A stretch of 64,000 nucleotides of DNA from Brachycybe producta (GCA_036925085.1 JAUPFP010000011.1:3127797-3191796); one strand, 5' to 3'. Positions 10,368 to 21,470 are shown, counted from the first letter of the stretch. Numbers and translations are program-made. Notes: generated by a model from the letters alone, not told the origin.

Positions 10368-12028
10368 ACTGGCGCAACGCCAGCGGTTGGCTGGAGGCCC
10401 TGACTCTCGTCAGGCACCACTCGGGAGACCTGTCCTTTGGCCGCAGCCTTCGGACAATCCTTCCTCAGGTGACCCATTTGGTTACACCCGAAACAAGGAC
10501 CTAGTCGCCGGAGCGAATCTCCCGTACGGTCCGTACCACGAGGCGTTGCCGCCGGCTGACCTCCACCAGAGCCTGCCTGCTTCTTCTTCTTGCCTCCGGT
10601 CTTGGCTCCTGCTTTGTCCGACTTGGACGGTGCAGCAGCCTTCGCACCCGTTTGGCTCGAAGATGAACCCTTGGCAGAGCTCCCAGAGCTAGCCGTGGTT
10701 CCGGAGGACGGAGCGTTAGCCCGGTCCTGGGGAACCCCTCTCGTACGGGTAGGTAATTTACCTACAAGAAGCAAATCGGCTTCGACCAGCCGTGCCTTTC
10801 TGGCATATGCCTCCACCGTACCGGCCTTGCAACCGATCAACTGATCAGTGATGGCCGTCTGGAGTTTCCGTTTGAAGCGAATGAGCCGACAGCTCTCGTC
10901 TTCGCCCGGAGACACTCGGTCGGACAGTTCCAAGAACCGCCAGTAGAATGCCTGAACAGACTCGGTAGCCCCCTGTTTCATGGACTCAAATTCACCGAAA
11001 CAGAGGCGAGCCTGATTACTTGTGCTGAAGCGGCTACGCATAGCATCCTTCAGCTCAGTCCAGGTCAGGTCTGGAAGAGTTTCCACCAACGTGGCGTAAT
11101 ACTCTTCCGCCGGACCGTCCAGCAGAAACGTGAAGAAACTGCATCGGGACTCGTCCGTCCAGCGCTGAGCTCGGGTTTTCGCTTCGAACTTGCGGAGAAA
11201 AGGCGTCAAGTCCTCTCTGCCGTCGTAACGAGCAAAGGAGTGGACCGGGTTAAAGAACCCGAACGCCTGAACCTCCGCTGGAACCGCTGGAGCGGGCGTC
11301 CAAGCAGCGGCGCTAACCCTGCGAGGTTGCCTGCTCCGGTTCCCCGAAACGTCAGACTCCGTCTCAGCTTCCGAGGGGATCATCATCTGAACCCTCGGCT
11401 GCTGTCCGGGTACAGCAGGAGCTCCCCGGCCAAGTCCCCGAGGGGATGGCCTGGGTGCTACCCGCGGAGGTACCAACCGGGGAAGTACCGGTGGTTCCTC
11501 CCCCCGTGCGCCTTCACGCACGGGCGACAGTGAGAACCGAGGTGCCACCCTCGGCTCAACCGACGACCGGGACAGTCGTCCTTCCAACCGAAGGACATCT
11601 ATCCCGTACGCAATCTCAACGAGTTGCTGCTCGGATAGCCCGGCCAAAAAGGCCCGGCCCTCACGAGCAGTCTCGTCCGGGATTTCCACCATGTCCCTAC
11701 GGGGCAGATCGCCACGTCCAACCGGACGGGCGACGGTGGAAACTTGGACAAGCGGCCGTGGCTGCTCGTCCTCCCCGGTGAGATCACCGTCGGACCCACT
11801 GTCTTCAACCAGGTATTCTCCCGGACGGACGTCACGGCGGCGTTTCCGCACCGTGACCCAGTCCTCCGGGAGATCCCCGCCCACGCTACCGCTGTGCTCC
11901 TCTCTCACTAGAGGCACACCGCCTCCCGCCCCCCCAAGGGGACGGTCGACTACGCGGCCGCGTAGCTCCAAACCCGCATCTACTCCAAGTTCCCGACCTC
12001 CCGTCGGTACTTTTGGGGCTGACTCCAT
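10253..12028 (-). CDS. gag: Element A gag
   Basis: This 591-codon ORF starts at the first Met after the leader. Residues about 265-430 form the retrotransposon capsid region (FARYDGREDLTPFLRKFEAK, then WTELKDAMRSRFST). One CCHC zinc knuckle, CFGCNQMGHLRKDC, lies at 512-525, followed by a 66-residue tail. The N-terminal half is acidic, then proline/arginine-rich. Gag forms the particle and the knuckle binds element RNA. The last codons hold the -1 slip site. Confidence 0.93.
   Translation of the reverse strand: MESAPKVPTGGRELGVDAGLELRGRVVDRPLGGAGGGVPLVREEHSGSVGGDLPEDWVTVRKRRRDVRPGEYLVEDSGSDGDLTGEDEQPRPLVQVSTVARPVGRGDLPRRDMVEIPDETAREGRAFLAGLSEQQLVEIAYGIDVLRLEGRLSRSSVEPRVAPRFSLSPVREGARGEEPPVLPRLVPPRVAPRPSPRGLGRGAPAVPGQQPRVQMMIPSEAETESDVSGNRSRQPRRVSAAAWTPAPAVPAEVQAFGFFNPVHSFARYDGREDLTPFLRKFEAKTRAQRWTDESRCSFFTFLLDGPAEEYYATLVETLPDLTWTELKDAMRSRFSTSNQARLCFGEFESMKQGATESVQAFYWRFLELSDRVSPGEDESCRLIRFKRKLQTAITDQLIGCKAGTVEAYARKARLVEADLLLVGKLPTRTRGVPQDRANAPSSGTTASSGSSAKGSSSSQTGAKAAAPSKSDKAGAKTGGKKKKQAGSGGGQPAATPRGTDRTGDSLRRLGPCFGCNQMGHLRKDCPKAAAKGQVSRVVPDESQGLQPTAGVAPVWLEGRKYLATVRDGQFYYRLVEDEERSSLNRRRSPPN
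10277..10283 (-). promoter_or_regulatory. Candidate -1 frameshift site, gag to pol
   Basis: On the - strand the gag frame reads TCG TTA AAC. The heptamer GTTAAAC sits 10 codons before the gag stop. Slipping back one base there gives GTT AAA C and enters the pol frame. The following CGCCGCCGGTCGCC is GC-rich. The same TTAAAC core occurs at the matching place in element B. Confidence 0.65.
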
Positions 12029-12105
12029 TTTTCACCGTAAACGAACGGTAAAATCTGGACAAAGCCACCAGATATCGGGTTTCCACCGTCGAAAACGGTA
12101 AACTC

Positions 12106-12549
12106 ACGGACAAAAGTCCGTAAAATACCGTAGCGAACGGATGGAACCGTGCGAAACCGCGGTATCACGGACAAAAGTCCGTGTCCCACGGTAAAGTACG
12201 GTCAGAGTTGACCTTTACCGGTTTCTACCGCGGTATAACGGACAAAAGTCCGTCTCTCGCGGTGTACTTCACGGTAAATGCCCTTTTACCACTTTCTACC
12301 GTGGACCAACGGAGAAAAGTCCGTACACCACGGTGTACTTGCGGTAAAATACCGTAAACCACCGAAAACCACGGTACCACGGACCGTAGTCCGTGCCCCA
12401 CGGTAATTCGACGGTACCAATACGGTAACCGACGGTAAATTTACCGTTAACCACGGTACAACGGACCAGAGTCCGTCCCCCACGGTAAACAACGGTAAAT
12501 TAACGGTGAAACGGTGGTTTCCGCCGCTGTCCCACGGACCAAAGTCCGC
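12106..12549 (-). repeat. Seven phased hairpins in the element A leader
   Basis: The inverted motif ACGGAC-NNNN-GTCCGT or a close variant occurs at 12106-12121, 12167-12182, 12238-12253, 12309-12324, 12379-12394, 12461-12476 and 12534-12549. Spacings are 61, 71, 71, 70, 82 and 73 bp. All lie between the primer-binding site and the gag start, in what would be the 5' untranslated RNA. Spacers are rich in CGGTAAA and ACCGT words. A packaging or translation role is only an inference. Confidence 0.85.
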
Positions 12550-12640
12550 GCCCAGTGGCGTACTCTCACCGCACGGTGATTCGACCGACTTAACGGTCGA
12601 ATACACGGTAAATCACCGTGCGAGAGGCGGGGTACAGGTA

Positions 12641-12656
12641 CCCGGCGCCTCCACCA
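12641..12656 (-). other. Primer-binding site of element A
   Basis: On the - strand TGGTGGAGGCGCCGGG follows the 5' LTR after a two-base spacer. TGG complements the CCA end of a tRNA. The same 16 bases occur in element B, and part of them beside the decayed LTR at 19.29 kb. The tRNA is not identified. Confidence 0.8.
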
Positions 12657-12658
12657 AT

Positions 12659-13451
12659 TGTAACGTCCCGCCGGACCGTTACAATACCCCAGTAAGTTCC
12701 ACGTCAAAAAACACGAAAAACTTACCGCACAACCGGCTCCTTACAGGGACGGGACCGTACCCGTAGCCGTCTCCCACACGGTGCTCCCCGGGTTGTATCG
12801 GCTCCAGGAGCCACCCACGACGGACACGACGAAAAACCACGCCGCCACGCCGAGAATATCGCGGTAGAACTCCGGTTCTACTGCGAGCCGACACGAAGAC
12901 CGGCCGAAACAAGTCGGAAAGACGGTGGTGTTTCCCCAATACCGGAAACCCACCCTCCGCGGTACTTCCCCAAGAAAAGACACAGACACACGAGGTAAGA
13001 TGAAATAAACAGTGTTTAATTGAACACTTACGACGTGAATGATGATAAGGCAGTGATAACAATATTCACACAACTTGGCTGGTAAACTTCTACCAGCCAA
13101 GCCCCCATAAATATATACACAAGGCAAAGGCCAACAGGCCAAAAGATGAACAAGATGCACTGGCCAGTGGAGGTCTCCTTGACCTCCACCCACAGGTCTA
13201 GTCAGGTTCAAGTCCTACAACCAACTGCCCAGATCCTGTGGTTGACTAGGCCACAGGAAACCTCCAGGCAACTCCACCTGGAGGGGACAGAGGTCACTTC
13301 TGACCTCTCACCCATAGACTTCATGGTGAGAGGTCTGCTGGCACCAAAATGGCGTCCGTCCCAACAGCCTACTGTAGCTGTCAGGCAGACCACCATAGGG
13401 AAATTCGTCTGCTCAATCAAAATTAAAAATTGAGCAGACCAGGTTGCCACA
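12659..13451 (-). repeat. 5' LTR of element A
   Basis: This is a 793-bp partner of 830-1622, with two differences. It is followed by TAAT, the target duplication. Confidence 0.95.
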
Positions 13452-13489
13452 TAATGTAAACCAGGTTTTATGGCTGAAATTACGAAAGT

Positions 13490-15990
13490 TATTATTCTTC
13501 AGCAGTTACATTGCAAAATTACTTTGAAAAAATCTCCGCAAAGAGCGCTAACATCGTTTTTCTATTTAGTCCAGTATCTTGGTGAGTTGAATGTGCACTT
13601 TGTGACAAAAGCACTGAACTTGGCAGATATGAAGAACAATTTAAAAGACTTGATTTCAGATATGAAGGTACTTTGGCATGACGCCATTTTGGCGGCTATC
13701 TTAGAAAATGGCTGACTTTCATTTTTTCTCATACACCAATACCTTATTAGGTATTTTTGCAGTTACGACAGTCTAGACATAAATAATTCAAATTATCTGC
13801 AGCATTTGTGGTCTGAAATAATTTACAGTATTGTGCTACTCATAATAAAGCACCTTTGCTTGGAAAAGAAAAAACTACTGGCCGTACATATATTCCATGC
13901 ACTAACTATATCTAACAGTGCTGGCATTTGCTTGCCTTGGAATAAAGTAGTACCTCTTTTCTTAAACAATTTTTTACTCAATCTTAACTCAAGAGCTACT
14001 TCTTTTGGTCGAAACCTGATCATACAAATGTTATTTTCATTTATGATAGAACAAGCAGTTGTTTTGATATAAATTAAGCAAGAAAGAAGCTTTTTTCAAG
14101 AAAGTTGTAGGCCTTCTCTGGAAAACATTCAAACATCACATGCACACTTTTACATGTGAAAAAAACCAATTTTCCAAGTTGAATTTGTCTGGGCTTATGC
14201 CATGCATCCAGAACCTACAATACAATTTCTTCTTCAGTGCAGATGGAATCTAAAACAGACTATATGATCCAAACTGGACCACTTTTCCAGAAGTGAGCAA
14301 ACATGTCTATGAACTCATGCACATCAGTTGTAAAACAATCTGCATTTGTCACAAATGCAAATGTTGACATGCTGGGCTAAAGTTCATTGCAGTGTGTCCT
14401 TGTGGTTGCCAGTGCACTGGCATACTCTATTTGCTTAACTGTGTGACATAATAAATATAATTTCTTAAATACCATTTGTATTTCTTTTTTCTCTGGACCA
14501 CATCCTGCACAATGCAGGGGTCAGTCAAATGATGATGATGATGATGAATAATGACAAATGAGACATTGTCGGATTTGGCAAAATGTGTTTCATGACTGGC
14601 TGCCCTACTGAACATCAACTCCATAATGATTAAGAAATTATGAAAGAAACAATCATACTTAGACTGTGATTCGAAAATAGAACCCCCAGCACCACAAGCA
14701 AAGGCTATCTTCATTCAGCTACTGGGGCTGGAATACCTATATAAAATGCTTATATTGAATGAGGCAAATTGCATGTGATGTTGAAGTTAACTATCTGCAT
14801 TGTATCTAAAAACACACAGCAAAATACACCATTTTAAAATAAAAGTTCTCAAAAGAAGTAATTATACTTCAAAATGTGGATGATTTAGGCTAATTATGTA
14901 TCATATCAAATATGTTTATTAGCATGTCATGCATATTTTAAGACAGTGTGCACAAATTGGAGTTTTCTTTCTCACTATATTGAGAAAGTCAGCGATTTAT
15001 CAATATTGCCGAGAATATGACAGATAGCCTATACCCAGATTAGATAAATGAAGTTGACATCCTAACCAATCAACCTGCAGATGAAGGGACTTCCATGAAA
15101 TAATTTTTTGTGCATGTACAGTAAAATGCTAGCTAAAGTAGCATAGGAAAGGTTACACATGTTCATTGATACAGCATTACTAAAATTGCTGTAACTCACT
15201 AAATATTTGGCCAATCTTAACATTTAAATATAGGAATGTTGACAATCTGTATTGCTTAAGATAATATAAAGCGAAATACACAATTTTTTAATGACATTCT
15301 CTAAAAGTCATAATATCTATTAATGTGAATGTTTTATGTTAATTATGTATGACATCAAGTATGTGCAATATACTGACATACATATTTAGAGAGACAATTC
15401 ACACATCAATTGGGCTTGTGGTTCCCAAGATATTAAGAAAAAACGAGTCAGCCATTTTCCAAGATGGCTGCCAAAATGGCATCATGCCGAAGTGCCTCCA
15501 TATCTGCAATCATGTCTTTTACATTGTTCTTCACATCAGCCAAGTTTGGTGCTTTTATCACAATGTGCACAATTCACTCCATTTTGCACCAAGCTACTGG
15601 ACTAATTTAGCCCATAGACCCGATGTTAAAGAAACAACGTTAAATTTTAAAATACACAGTCCTGACAATGTTTATTTTTTAAATTTAAAGTTGTCCAATT
15701 TTGATGGTTCAAAGTTCAAAGAGAACGTGAGTTAGAAATTCGCGATTTTGAAATAGTTTTTAAAACTATAACTGCACTTAATAATTTCTTGTCATTCTAT
15801 CACTCGATTAGCATATATTTAAGGTGTACATTGCACTTTTAACCATCAAAATTGGACAACTTTAAATATGAAAAATAAACATATTGCCGTGACTGTGTAT
15901 TTTAAAAATTAACGTTTTTTCTTTAACATGGGGTTTAAGGGCTCAATAGAAAAAATGATGCTAGCGTTTTTTTTATTATAGATTTTCCAA
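13490..15990. mobile_element. Foldback-like inverted-repeat element
   Basis: The left arm (about 13505-13720, including GCCATTTTGGCGGCTATCTT) pairs with the inverted right arm (about 15435-15615, AAGATGGCTGCCAAAATGGC) at roughly 75% identity by eye. A second inverted pair lies at 15605-15740 and 15835-15960. The outer right end (AACGTTTTTTCTTTAACAT) recurs at 30217-30300. The interior (13720-15430) is AT-rich and has no supported gene. Several short open frames there are chance. Confidence 0.55.
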
Positions 15991-16829
15991 AGTAAAAGAG
16001 AAAAGATGAAGTATAAAACATATTAAACTAATTACATACTTGTTACACAATGCTATACAGTGTGTTTCATATATAGACGCACCAAAAAAATTGGTTATAT
16101 CTCGAGTTTCACTTGATAGATTTGCCTGAAATTTTCAATATAAAGAGAGCATCTTTCTACCGTAGAAGGAATGCCTTCGATATGCGGCATGGGACTCGTG
16201 CCTCCGCAAAAACAGAGTGCGGTAGTCTACCGTAGAAGGAAGGCATCACTTTTGCCTGAGAACATGCATGGAGAAGATAGGGAGTTGCCAGTGCAGTAAA
16301 GTAATAGTCTAAGGTATAATCATGGCAATCTGCTTAATCATCACATATGATGATGTCCCAATATTTGTCTACAGAATTTTAGTCCGGGGTACACACCAGC
16401 CATTCGAGAGTGGTGATATTTTGGTTCTGTATCTATTTCTTCGTTAGGCTATTGGAGGAAACTGAGACACTTTCTTGCTGGAATTCTAAGCTAATGCTAT
16501 GGAAGTGATGTTTTATGGCAGTAGATACCCTCGTAATAATGTCTGATAATCGCTGATATTTGTTTTGGTTGAAATAAAGGCTGAGCCTACTTTTCAAAAA
16601 CTAAGCTGCTCGTTCCAAAGGCACTAAATGTTCTCCATATTATTATGCTCCCCACTGCCGAAATTTTGTTTAGAAAAATATGGTGTTTTTTTCCTCACGT
16701 CATTTCAATATGAACAAATGAGTAAAAACCATCAGAATCATCGAGGTTGAATTTTTTCCCCTGGTGGTGGGGGACTGACAATATGCGAAGTGTTTAGCAC
16801 TTTTGGAATGAGGAGCTTTAGCTTTATTT

Positions 16830-17070
16830 CAACCAAAACAAATATCAGACAATGTTATGAGGGTATCTACTGCCATAAAACATCAATTCCATAGCATTAG
16901 CTTAGTATTCCGGCAAGAAAATGCCCCAGTTTCCTCCAATAACCTAACGAAGTAATGGTTACGGAACCAAAATATCACCAGTCTCGAATGACCGGCTTGT
17001 CCCCCGGACTTAAATGCTGTAGAAAACTTTTGGGACATCATTGTACACAATGATTAATCATAGTGCCCAT
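16830..17070 (+). pseudogene. Tc1-like transposase C-terminal remnant
   Basis: In broken frames the + strand shows FRQENAPVSSNN (remnant of the Tc1 Q-D/N-A-P motif), WLRNQNI, then a stop followed by PACPPDLNAVENFWDII. This is the usual PDLNP-EN-W end of Tc1-type transposases. An inverted, similarly broken copy lies at about 16330-16640. Stop codons and frameshifts make both non-functional. Confidence 0.6.
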
Positions 17071-17108
17071 TATTATACTAGAATGATATTCTAGTATAAT
17101 AATGGGCA
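17064..17108. repeat. Perfect 21-bp-arm palindrome
   Basis: Arms at 17064-17084 and 17088-17108 are perfect complements with a 3-bp loop (starting TGCCCATTATTATACTAG). Confidence 0.9.
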
Positions 17109-17469
17109 ATAAGCTGTAAGCTGAAAAGTGCCATTTTAACTGCTTTGGGGCAGAATTACTGTGAATGTGTTTATGACTAGTTTAAAGTACATAGAAAAGA
17201 ATGTTTTAAGTTCTAAAACATCAGGACAGTCATATACCTTATAAATTTTAATGTTACTGTTGTGTTCCTAATTTTATTTTGACACAATAATTAATAAAAT
17301 TGAAAAGTTCATTAGTGCGTCTATAATTTTGAAACGGTCATTTTCCAGTTTTTAATATTTTTAATTTTTACCTTTTTAAGAAAAAAATTCTGCCTAGCAG
17401 AATGTTTATATTATAAGATGCTTTCTTTATGTTGAAAATTTCAGGCAACTCCATCAAGTGTAACTCGAG

Positions 17470-17645
17470 ATATAACCATCTATATGTATATATATATATG
17501 TATGTATCTATCTCTTTCTATCTATATCTATATATCTCTATATATCTATATATATATATCTATGTACATATTTATGTATATATCTATATCTATATACATA
17601 TCTATATATCTATATCTATGTATCTATATATATATATATATCTCA
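17470..17645. repeat. TA/TATC microsatellite
   Basis: A run of TATATC, TATA and TATG units. Open frames across it encode Tyr-Ile repeats and are not genes. Confidence 0.9.
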
Positions 17646-17737
17646 GATGTCCTTGCAATCACAGGACATCTATCACCCTGGTAACCGCCAGAAGTTGCTC
17701 CTCGGTCATCGATGCCAACCATGACATCGTGGCCTGT

Positions 17738-18140
17738 TGTTACAACCCAATTTTGCTCCTTCTTAGATTAGGAGGAGCAATCCTAAAACCTGATGTCGTC
17801 TGCTAGGCTGCTATAGTAGGCAGCCTGGTGGACGACATAATCCCCATGTAGGGAAACAGTCAACCCACAGGTGGAGCAGCCTGGGGGTACTTAATGGCAA
17901 GGCAGCCATTAAGAGGGGCAGTGTGTTTTAGACTGGAACCTAAGGAGGATGTACCATGTGATTGTGGGTGGCCAAGATGGCCTCTATTTATCTTATCCTT
18001 TGTTCTCCATTGTTTACTGTTTTGGTGCTTTTTTGCAGATTATTGAATAATTAAGTAAGTCTTTACTTGAATAAATATCTTCTTTTATTTACTATACACA
18101 CGTCAACTATTCTTTCTGGGGAAGTATCTGCAGTGAAGGT
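17738..18140 (+). repeat. Solo LTR or LTR fragment, family shared with 20.84-21.19 kb
   Basis: It begins TGTTACAACCCAATTTTGCT and shares CCTGATGTCGTCTGC, ACGACAT and AGCCTGGGG blocks in the same order with the inverted copy at 20840-21195. AATAAA lies at 18071. The right border is not clear. Confidence 0.5.
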
Positions 18141-18849
18141 GGGGGATTCCGGTGGGGATCACCCCAGACCATCACCGTCCTGTTTTCTGTCGTTTCGGCC
18201 GGTGCTTCGCATCAGGTTTCTCGGTGGGATCTATTGGGGGTCTACCGGGGAATTCCTTGTCTTGTTTGGCAGAAAGTCTCCATCAACTTGCGGCGAGGAT
18301 GACTCGACTGACCTGGCCCCTAAGGCAGTCAGGAATCCAGTAAGACAGACATGTTTTCTTGGGGCATTGTGGTGGACCCAAGTCGGGTCGTTACACTGTG
18401 GACTACCCGACAGAGACTCCACCGACTCACTCAAGGGTCTACAACCACATCCGACTGGATCAGTGGCAGTGGAGGCTAGGGTACTGGCCATTGGCCATGC
18501 GCCTGTCTCTGCCAGAGTCCCCACAACCCCTTCAACACTGTCCAATGGTGCTCCGTTGGAGACAATGCCACCATGGTGCAGTCACACCGTCCCAAAGTTT
18601 CCGAGTGGAGGTCGGACCGCAGGGACACTCCCTACGGCACCTTCCTCCTCGGGACCACCGTGTCTGTTACTGCCGACAACAACCTCACCTGGTTGCTGCC
18701 CCTCCGGCCATCTTCCATGGCTGATGGTGCGGTAATGCAACTCTAGTCCCACATCTACACTGGTTCCCCAACTAGCCCTCGGAGGAATCGAGGTCTTTAC
18801 ACTGTGCGATCATGGTAAGAAACAGCCACCAATTGTAAGATGGGGACCA
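18141..18849. other. GC-rich, no supported gene
   Basis: Composition resembles element A internal DNA. A 222-codon + frame (18067-18735) has no recognisable domain. The block may be decayed 5' gag sequence of the LTR relative to its right, but I cannot show this. Confidence 0.35.
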
Positions 18850-19655
18850 TATGACCCTAGACAAAAGTTTATGAATCACCATCAAACAACAGTAGAACCG
18901 TAACCCACCGCAGTATCACAGACAAAAATCCGTGTCTCAAGGTAAATTCATGGTTAGGGTGACCCTTACTGTTGTCGACATAGATACACAGACCAAAGTC
19001 TGTAATGCACGGTGTAATAGCGGTAAAGCTACCTTTTACCGTGTTCTATCAGTCCTGCACGGTAAAACACCGTGTTACCGGTATACCAATGGTAAAACTC
19101 GACCGTAAACCGGTTTCCACCTTTCCACCTTAGTCCCATAGACAATAGTCTTTGCCCCATGGTATACTACCGGCAACCAATGGTCAAAACTGTTTCCCAC
19201 CACTGTACCGTGGACAAAGTAAATGCCCGGTAGTGTCCAAACAGTTTTCATGGTAAGAGGGCTGGGTAAAGCTACCCTGCACCTCCACCAATTGTAACAA
19301 CCTGGCTGGGCCCGTTACAATACCCTGGGTTTGTTTTCTCCAACTTACCCAGATCCAGACTCCAAACGGGGATGGGATCACAGCAATAGCCGCCCTCTTG
19401 CACACTTGTGTTCGGGTGGTGCCGGCCAACCAAGTCTGCCTCACCGAATATCGAAGGTCAGCCACGACGACAACCCACTGTGAAATCCAACGGTAGGTTC
19501 TACTGTGGAACCGGTACGAAATACCGGCCGACAAGACGAAACATCATGGATGAAGGACGGTGGCATTAAGGTGTATCCCCACCTGAAACCCCATCCTCCC
19601 TGCGGTATTTCCCCAAAGAACTCGACAAGACACAGTGTAGATAAATGTAATTGTG
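18850..19655 (-). mobile_element. Decayed relative of element A (leader and LTR part)
   Basis: From 19292, TGTAACAACCTGGC...CGTTACAATACCCTGGG tracks the element A LTR through several blocks (CCACGACGACA, ACGGTGGCAT, GCGGTATTTCCCCAAAGAA). The partial PBS GCACCTCCACCAAT precedes it at 19278-19291. The adjoining leader retains decayed hairpins (near 18918, 18986 and 19132). No coding part is preserved. Confidence 0.7.
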
Positions 19656-19795
19656 TCCTGCCTTAGAATTTCTTTTCCTCCGCCCTTTTATGACGTCAGA
19701 CCAAGTAACAAAGCAATTAGAAATTGATGACGTTCATAAAACAGCTGAGCAAAAGAAATTCTAATGCTGGGCACAATTGCCTGTCATAAATTATA
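19656..19795. repeat. MITE, family of 48024-48215
   Basis: Inverted arms AGAATTTCTTTTCCTCCGCC and its complement ending AAAAGAAATTCT enclose GACGTCAGACCAAGTAAC. Related inverted pieces lie at 21815-22040 and 48024-48215. Confidence 0.55.
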
Positions 19796-20159
19796 GTTTA
19801 ATTTTGCTACTATTCTCCCCTCCCCTTTTTATATTTGAAAAAGAAAATGAGCTTTTCATTTTCTCTGGTGTGCTCATGCGCATCATTTGTTCCTTTTTTA
19901 TTCTTTTCATTTCAATTTCACTCACCCCCTCCCACTTTGTTCTCCCTCCACGTTTTTCTCTCTCTTTCCCCCCTCGTCTACACTTTCCAACCTTTCCCCC
20001 TCTCCAATTTAATATCATGGGGTTCTTAGATGAGGAGTGTGCAACATATAGTTGACCTTGAGAAAAAAAGAGGTTCATTTCTTCATTTATTTAAATTTAT
20101 ATAAATTCCGACACAGCATTAGTCCACACACACACACACACATGCACAGATCTGGGATA

Positions 20160-20445
20160 TTATATATATAACTAGCTGAGTTACCCGGCGTTGCCCGGGG
20201 CAAAATATGAAGATACCCCCTGTCACCCCGTTCTTCTTGCTTGAATATGAATTATGCGTACATCTTTTATTTTTATGAATACATAGATAATAGATATGAA
20301 AACATGTCACATCCGGTATATAGACATTTGTCCTAAAGCCTTAAAACTATTTGCCCTAAAGAAACATTTGCTCTAAATGGACACTTGCCCTAAATCCACT
20401 TGCCCCACACACACTATTGTGCAAACAATGGGACAAAATTTTGGT

Positions 20446-20539
<94 letters not shown>

Positions 20540-20544
20540 CATAC

Positions 20545-20595
<51 letters not shown>

Positions 20596-20830
20596 CATAT
20601 GTATATATATATATATATGTATATATATTCAATTTTCATGGTGATTGGTTGAGCGGTATAGAAGTTGATATACTGCAGCGCCATCTGGTGGCGACTTACA
20701 ACAAAGGGGATAGCATAAAAACCTTCTCCATGAAAAAATACATATACGTGCTAATTTTTGTGGCAATCAGTCAAATGGTTTTGGAGTTTAGTGATTTCAT
20801 ATATACAGAAGAGAAGATAAACACTTACTC
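20160..20830. repeat. Dispersed repeat with a large TA/TATAC microsatellite
   Basis: ACCCGGCGTTGCCCGGGGCA at 20183-20202 is followed by TATGAAGA and recurs in similar form at 57576-57610. TTTGCCCTAAAG units follow (20340-20400). Then comes (ATATAC/AT)n at 20445-20630, then GCGCCATCTGGTGGCG. No coding sequence is supported. Confidence 0.6.
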
Positions 20831-20839
20831 AGTGATCGA

Positions 20840-21195
20840 ATGAATAATACAAGTATCTGCTGGCTAGTCCAGCCAGCAGGAAACCCCAAAACCAGTTATA
20901 TCAACCATATAATAATGGAACAGAGCACAAAGAGTTGCTATGTGGCAGCCATCTTGGCCAGCAGCAAGAACATCATACCTCCTCCATCTCAAGGGCTCAC
21001 TACACTGCCAGTATATAATGGCGGCTGTCATTATATAACCCCAGGCTACTTCACCTGGGGGAGGACAGTGACCCTACCTGGGGTTCATGTCGTCTGCTGG
21101 TCTGCCTACATGTAATATAGAAGACCTTGCAGACGACATCAGGATTTAGTCTGCTCCATCTAATGAAAGAAGGAGCAAAACTGGGTCGTCACAGT
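20840..21195 (-). repeat. Inverted LTR fragment related to 17.74 kb
   Basis: On the - strand it begins TGTGACGACCCAGTTTTGCT and repeats the order of blocks seen at 17738. It abuts a MITE copy at 21195. Confidence 0.5.
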
Positions 21196-21400
21196 GCAAA
21201 CAATACAGTGCCATAAACTTGACTGAGTCTTTGAAGTAACGACTTGGATCGGATGACATTCGAATTGCCTTGGACCGTGCGTCGCACAACCGAATGCAGT
21301 TTGCCGCACCTCGATGACACGTCCACATACGTATGATCATTCGGCCTTGCCTTGCCTTCTTCATGTTCGTGCTCAGATGAATATGCCCCTTTATAATTTT
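21196..21400. repeat. Partial copy of the 48.6-49.0 kb MITE
   Basis: TGCAAACAATACAGTGCC through TTCGTGCTCAGATG matches 48772-49020. The left end is replaced by the LTR fragment. Confidence 0.65.
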
Positions 21401-21416
21401 TCCTTTTTTTAAACAG

Positions 21417-21470
21417 ATACTGTCATTTGTGCTTCAGTACACAGTTTTCTTATATAAATGTAAATGGTGA
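21417..21470 (+). pseudogene. Orphan Gr last exon (copy of Gr1 exon 4)
   Basis: After CTTTTTTTAAACAG the frame reads ILSFVLQYTVFLYKCKW and stops. It differs from Gr1 exon 4 (49063-49116) at two residues. The following ~90 bp also matches the Gr1 3' flank. Exons 1-3 were not found upstream within the window. An LTR and a broken MITE precede it, so this is probably the tail of a third, damaged tandem Gr. Confidence 0.7.

Larger units (their letters stand above)
830..13451 (-). mobile_element. LTR element A: Ty3/Gypsy with extra ORF
   Basis: A full-length element lies between 4-bp target duplications TAAT (826-829 and 13452-13455). Its two 793-bp LTRs differ at only two positions that I can see (916/12745 and 1053/12882), so the insertion is young. 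Reading on the - strand the order is 5' LTR, primer-binding site, hairpin leader, gag, protease-RT-RNase H, integrase, a large extra ORF, a purine-rich tract and the 3' LTR. The internal sequence is GC-rich compared with the AT-rich host DNA. Three lesions in pol suggest that this copy is not autonomous: Asn in the RT YxDD box, an in-frame TGA before integrase, and a frameshift near the integrase C-terminus. Confidence 0.93.
16057..17480. mobile_element. Tc1/mariner-like element with inverted internal copies
   Basis: The left end ACAGTGTGTTTCATATATAG follows TA. Inverted repeats join about 16091-16140 (TTGGTTATATCTCGAG, then TTGCCTGAAATTTTCAA) and 17430-17477. An inner inverted end (GTGCGTCTATAATTTTGAAAC) sits at 17314-17334. 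Between them are two transposase 3' fragments in opposite orientation (about 16330-16640 and 16795-17070), so the element can fold back on itself. Confidence 0.6.

Noticed and set aside
13806..14072. 88-codon hydrophobic frame, considered as a Gr exon for the orphan copy
   Set aside because: It lies inside an inverted-repeat element, has no Gr motif and no matching phase-0 donor.
18067..18735. 222-codon + frame
   Set aside because: GC-rich sequence next to a decayed LTR relative. No motif, and it overlaps an equally open - frame.
20356..20843. Tyr-Ile-rich frames
   Set aside because: They are translations of a TA/TATAC microsatellite.
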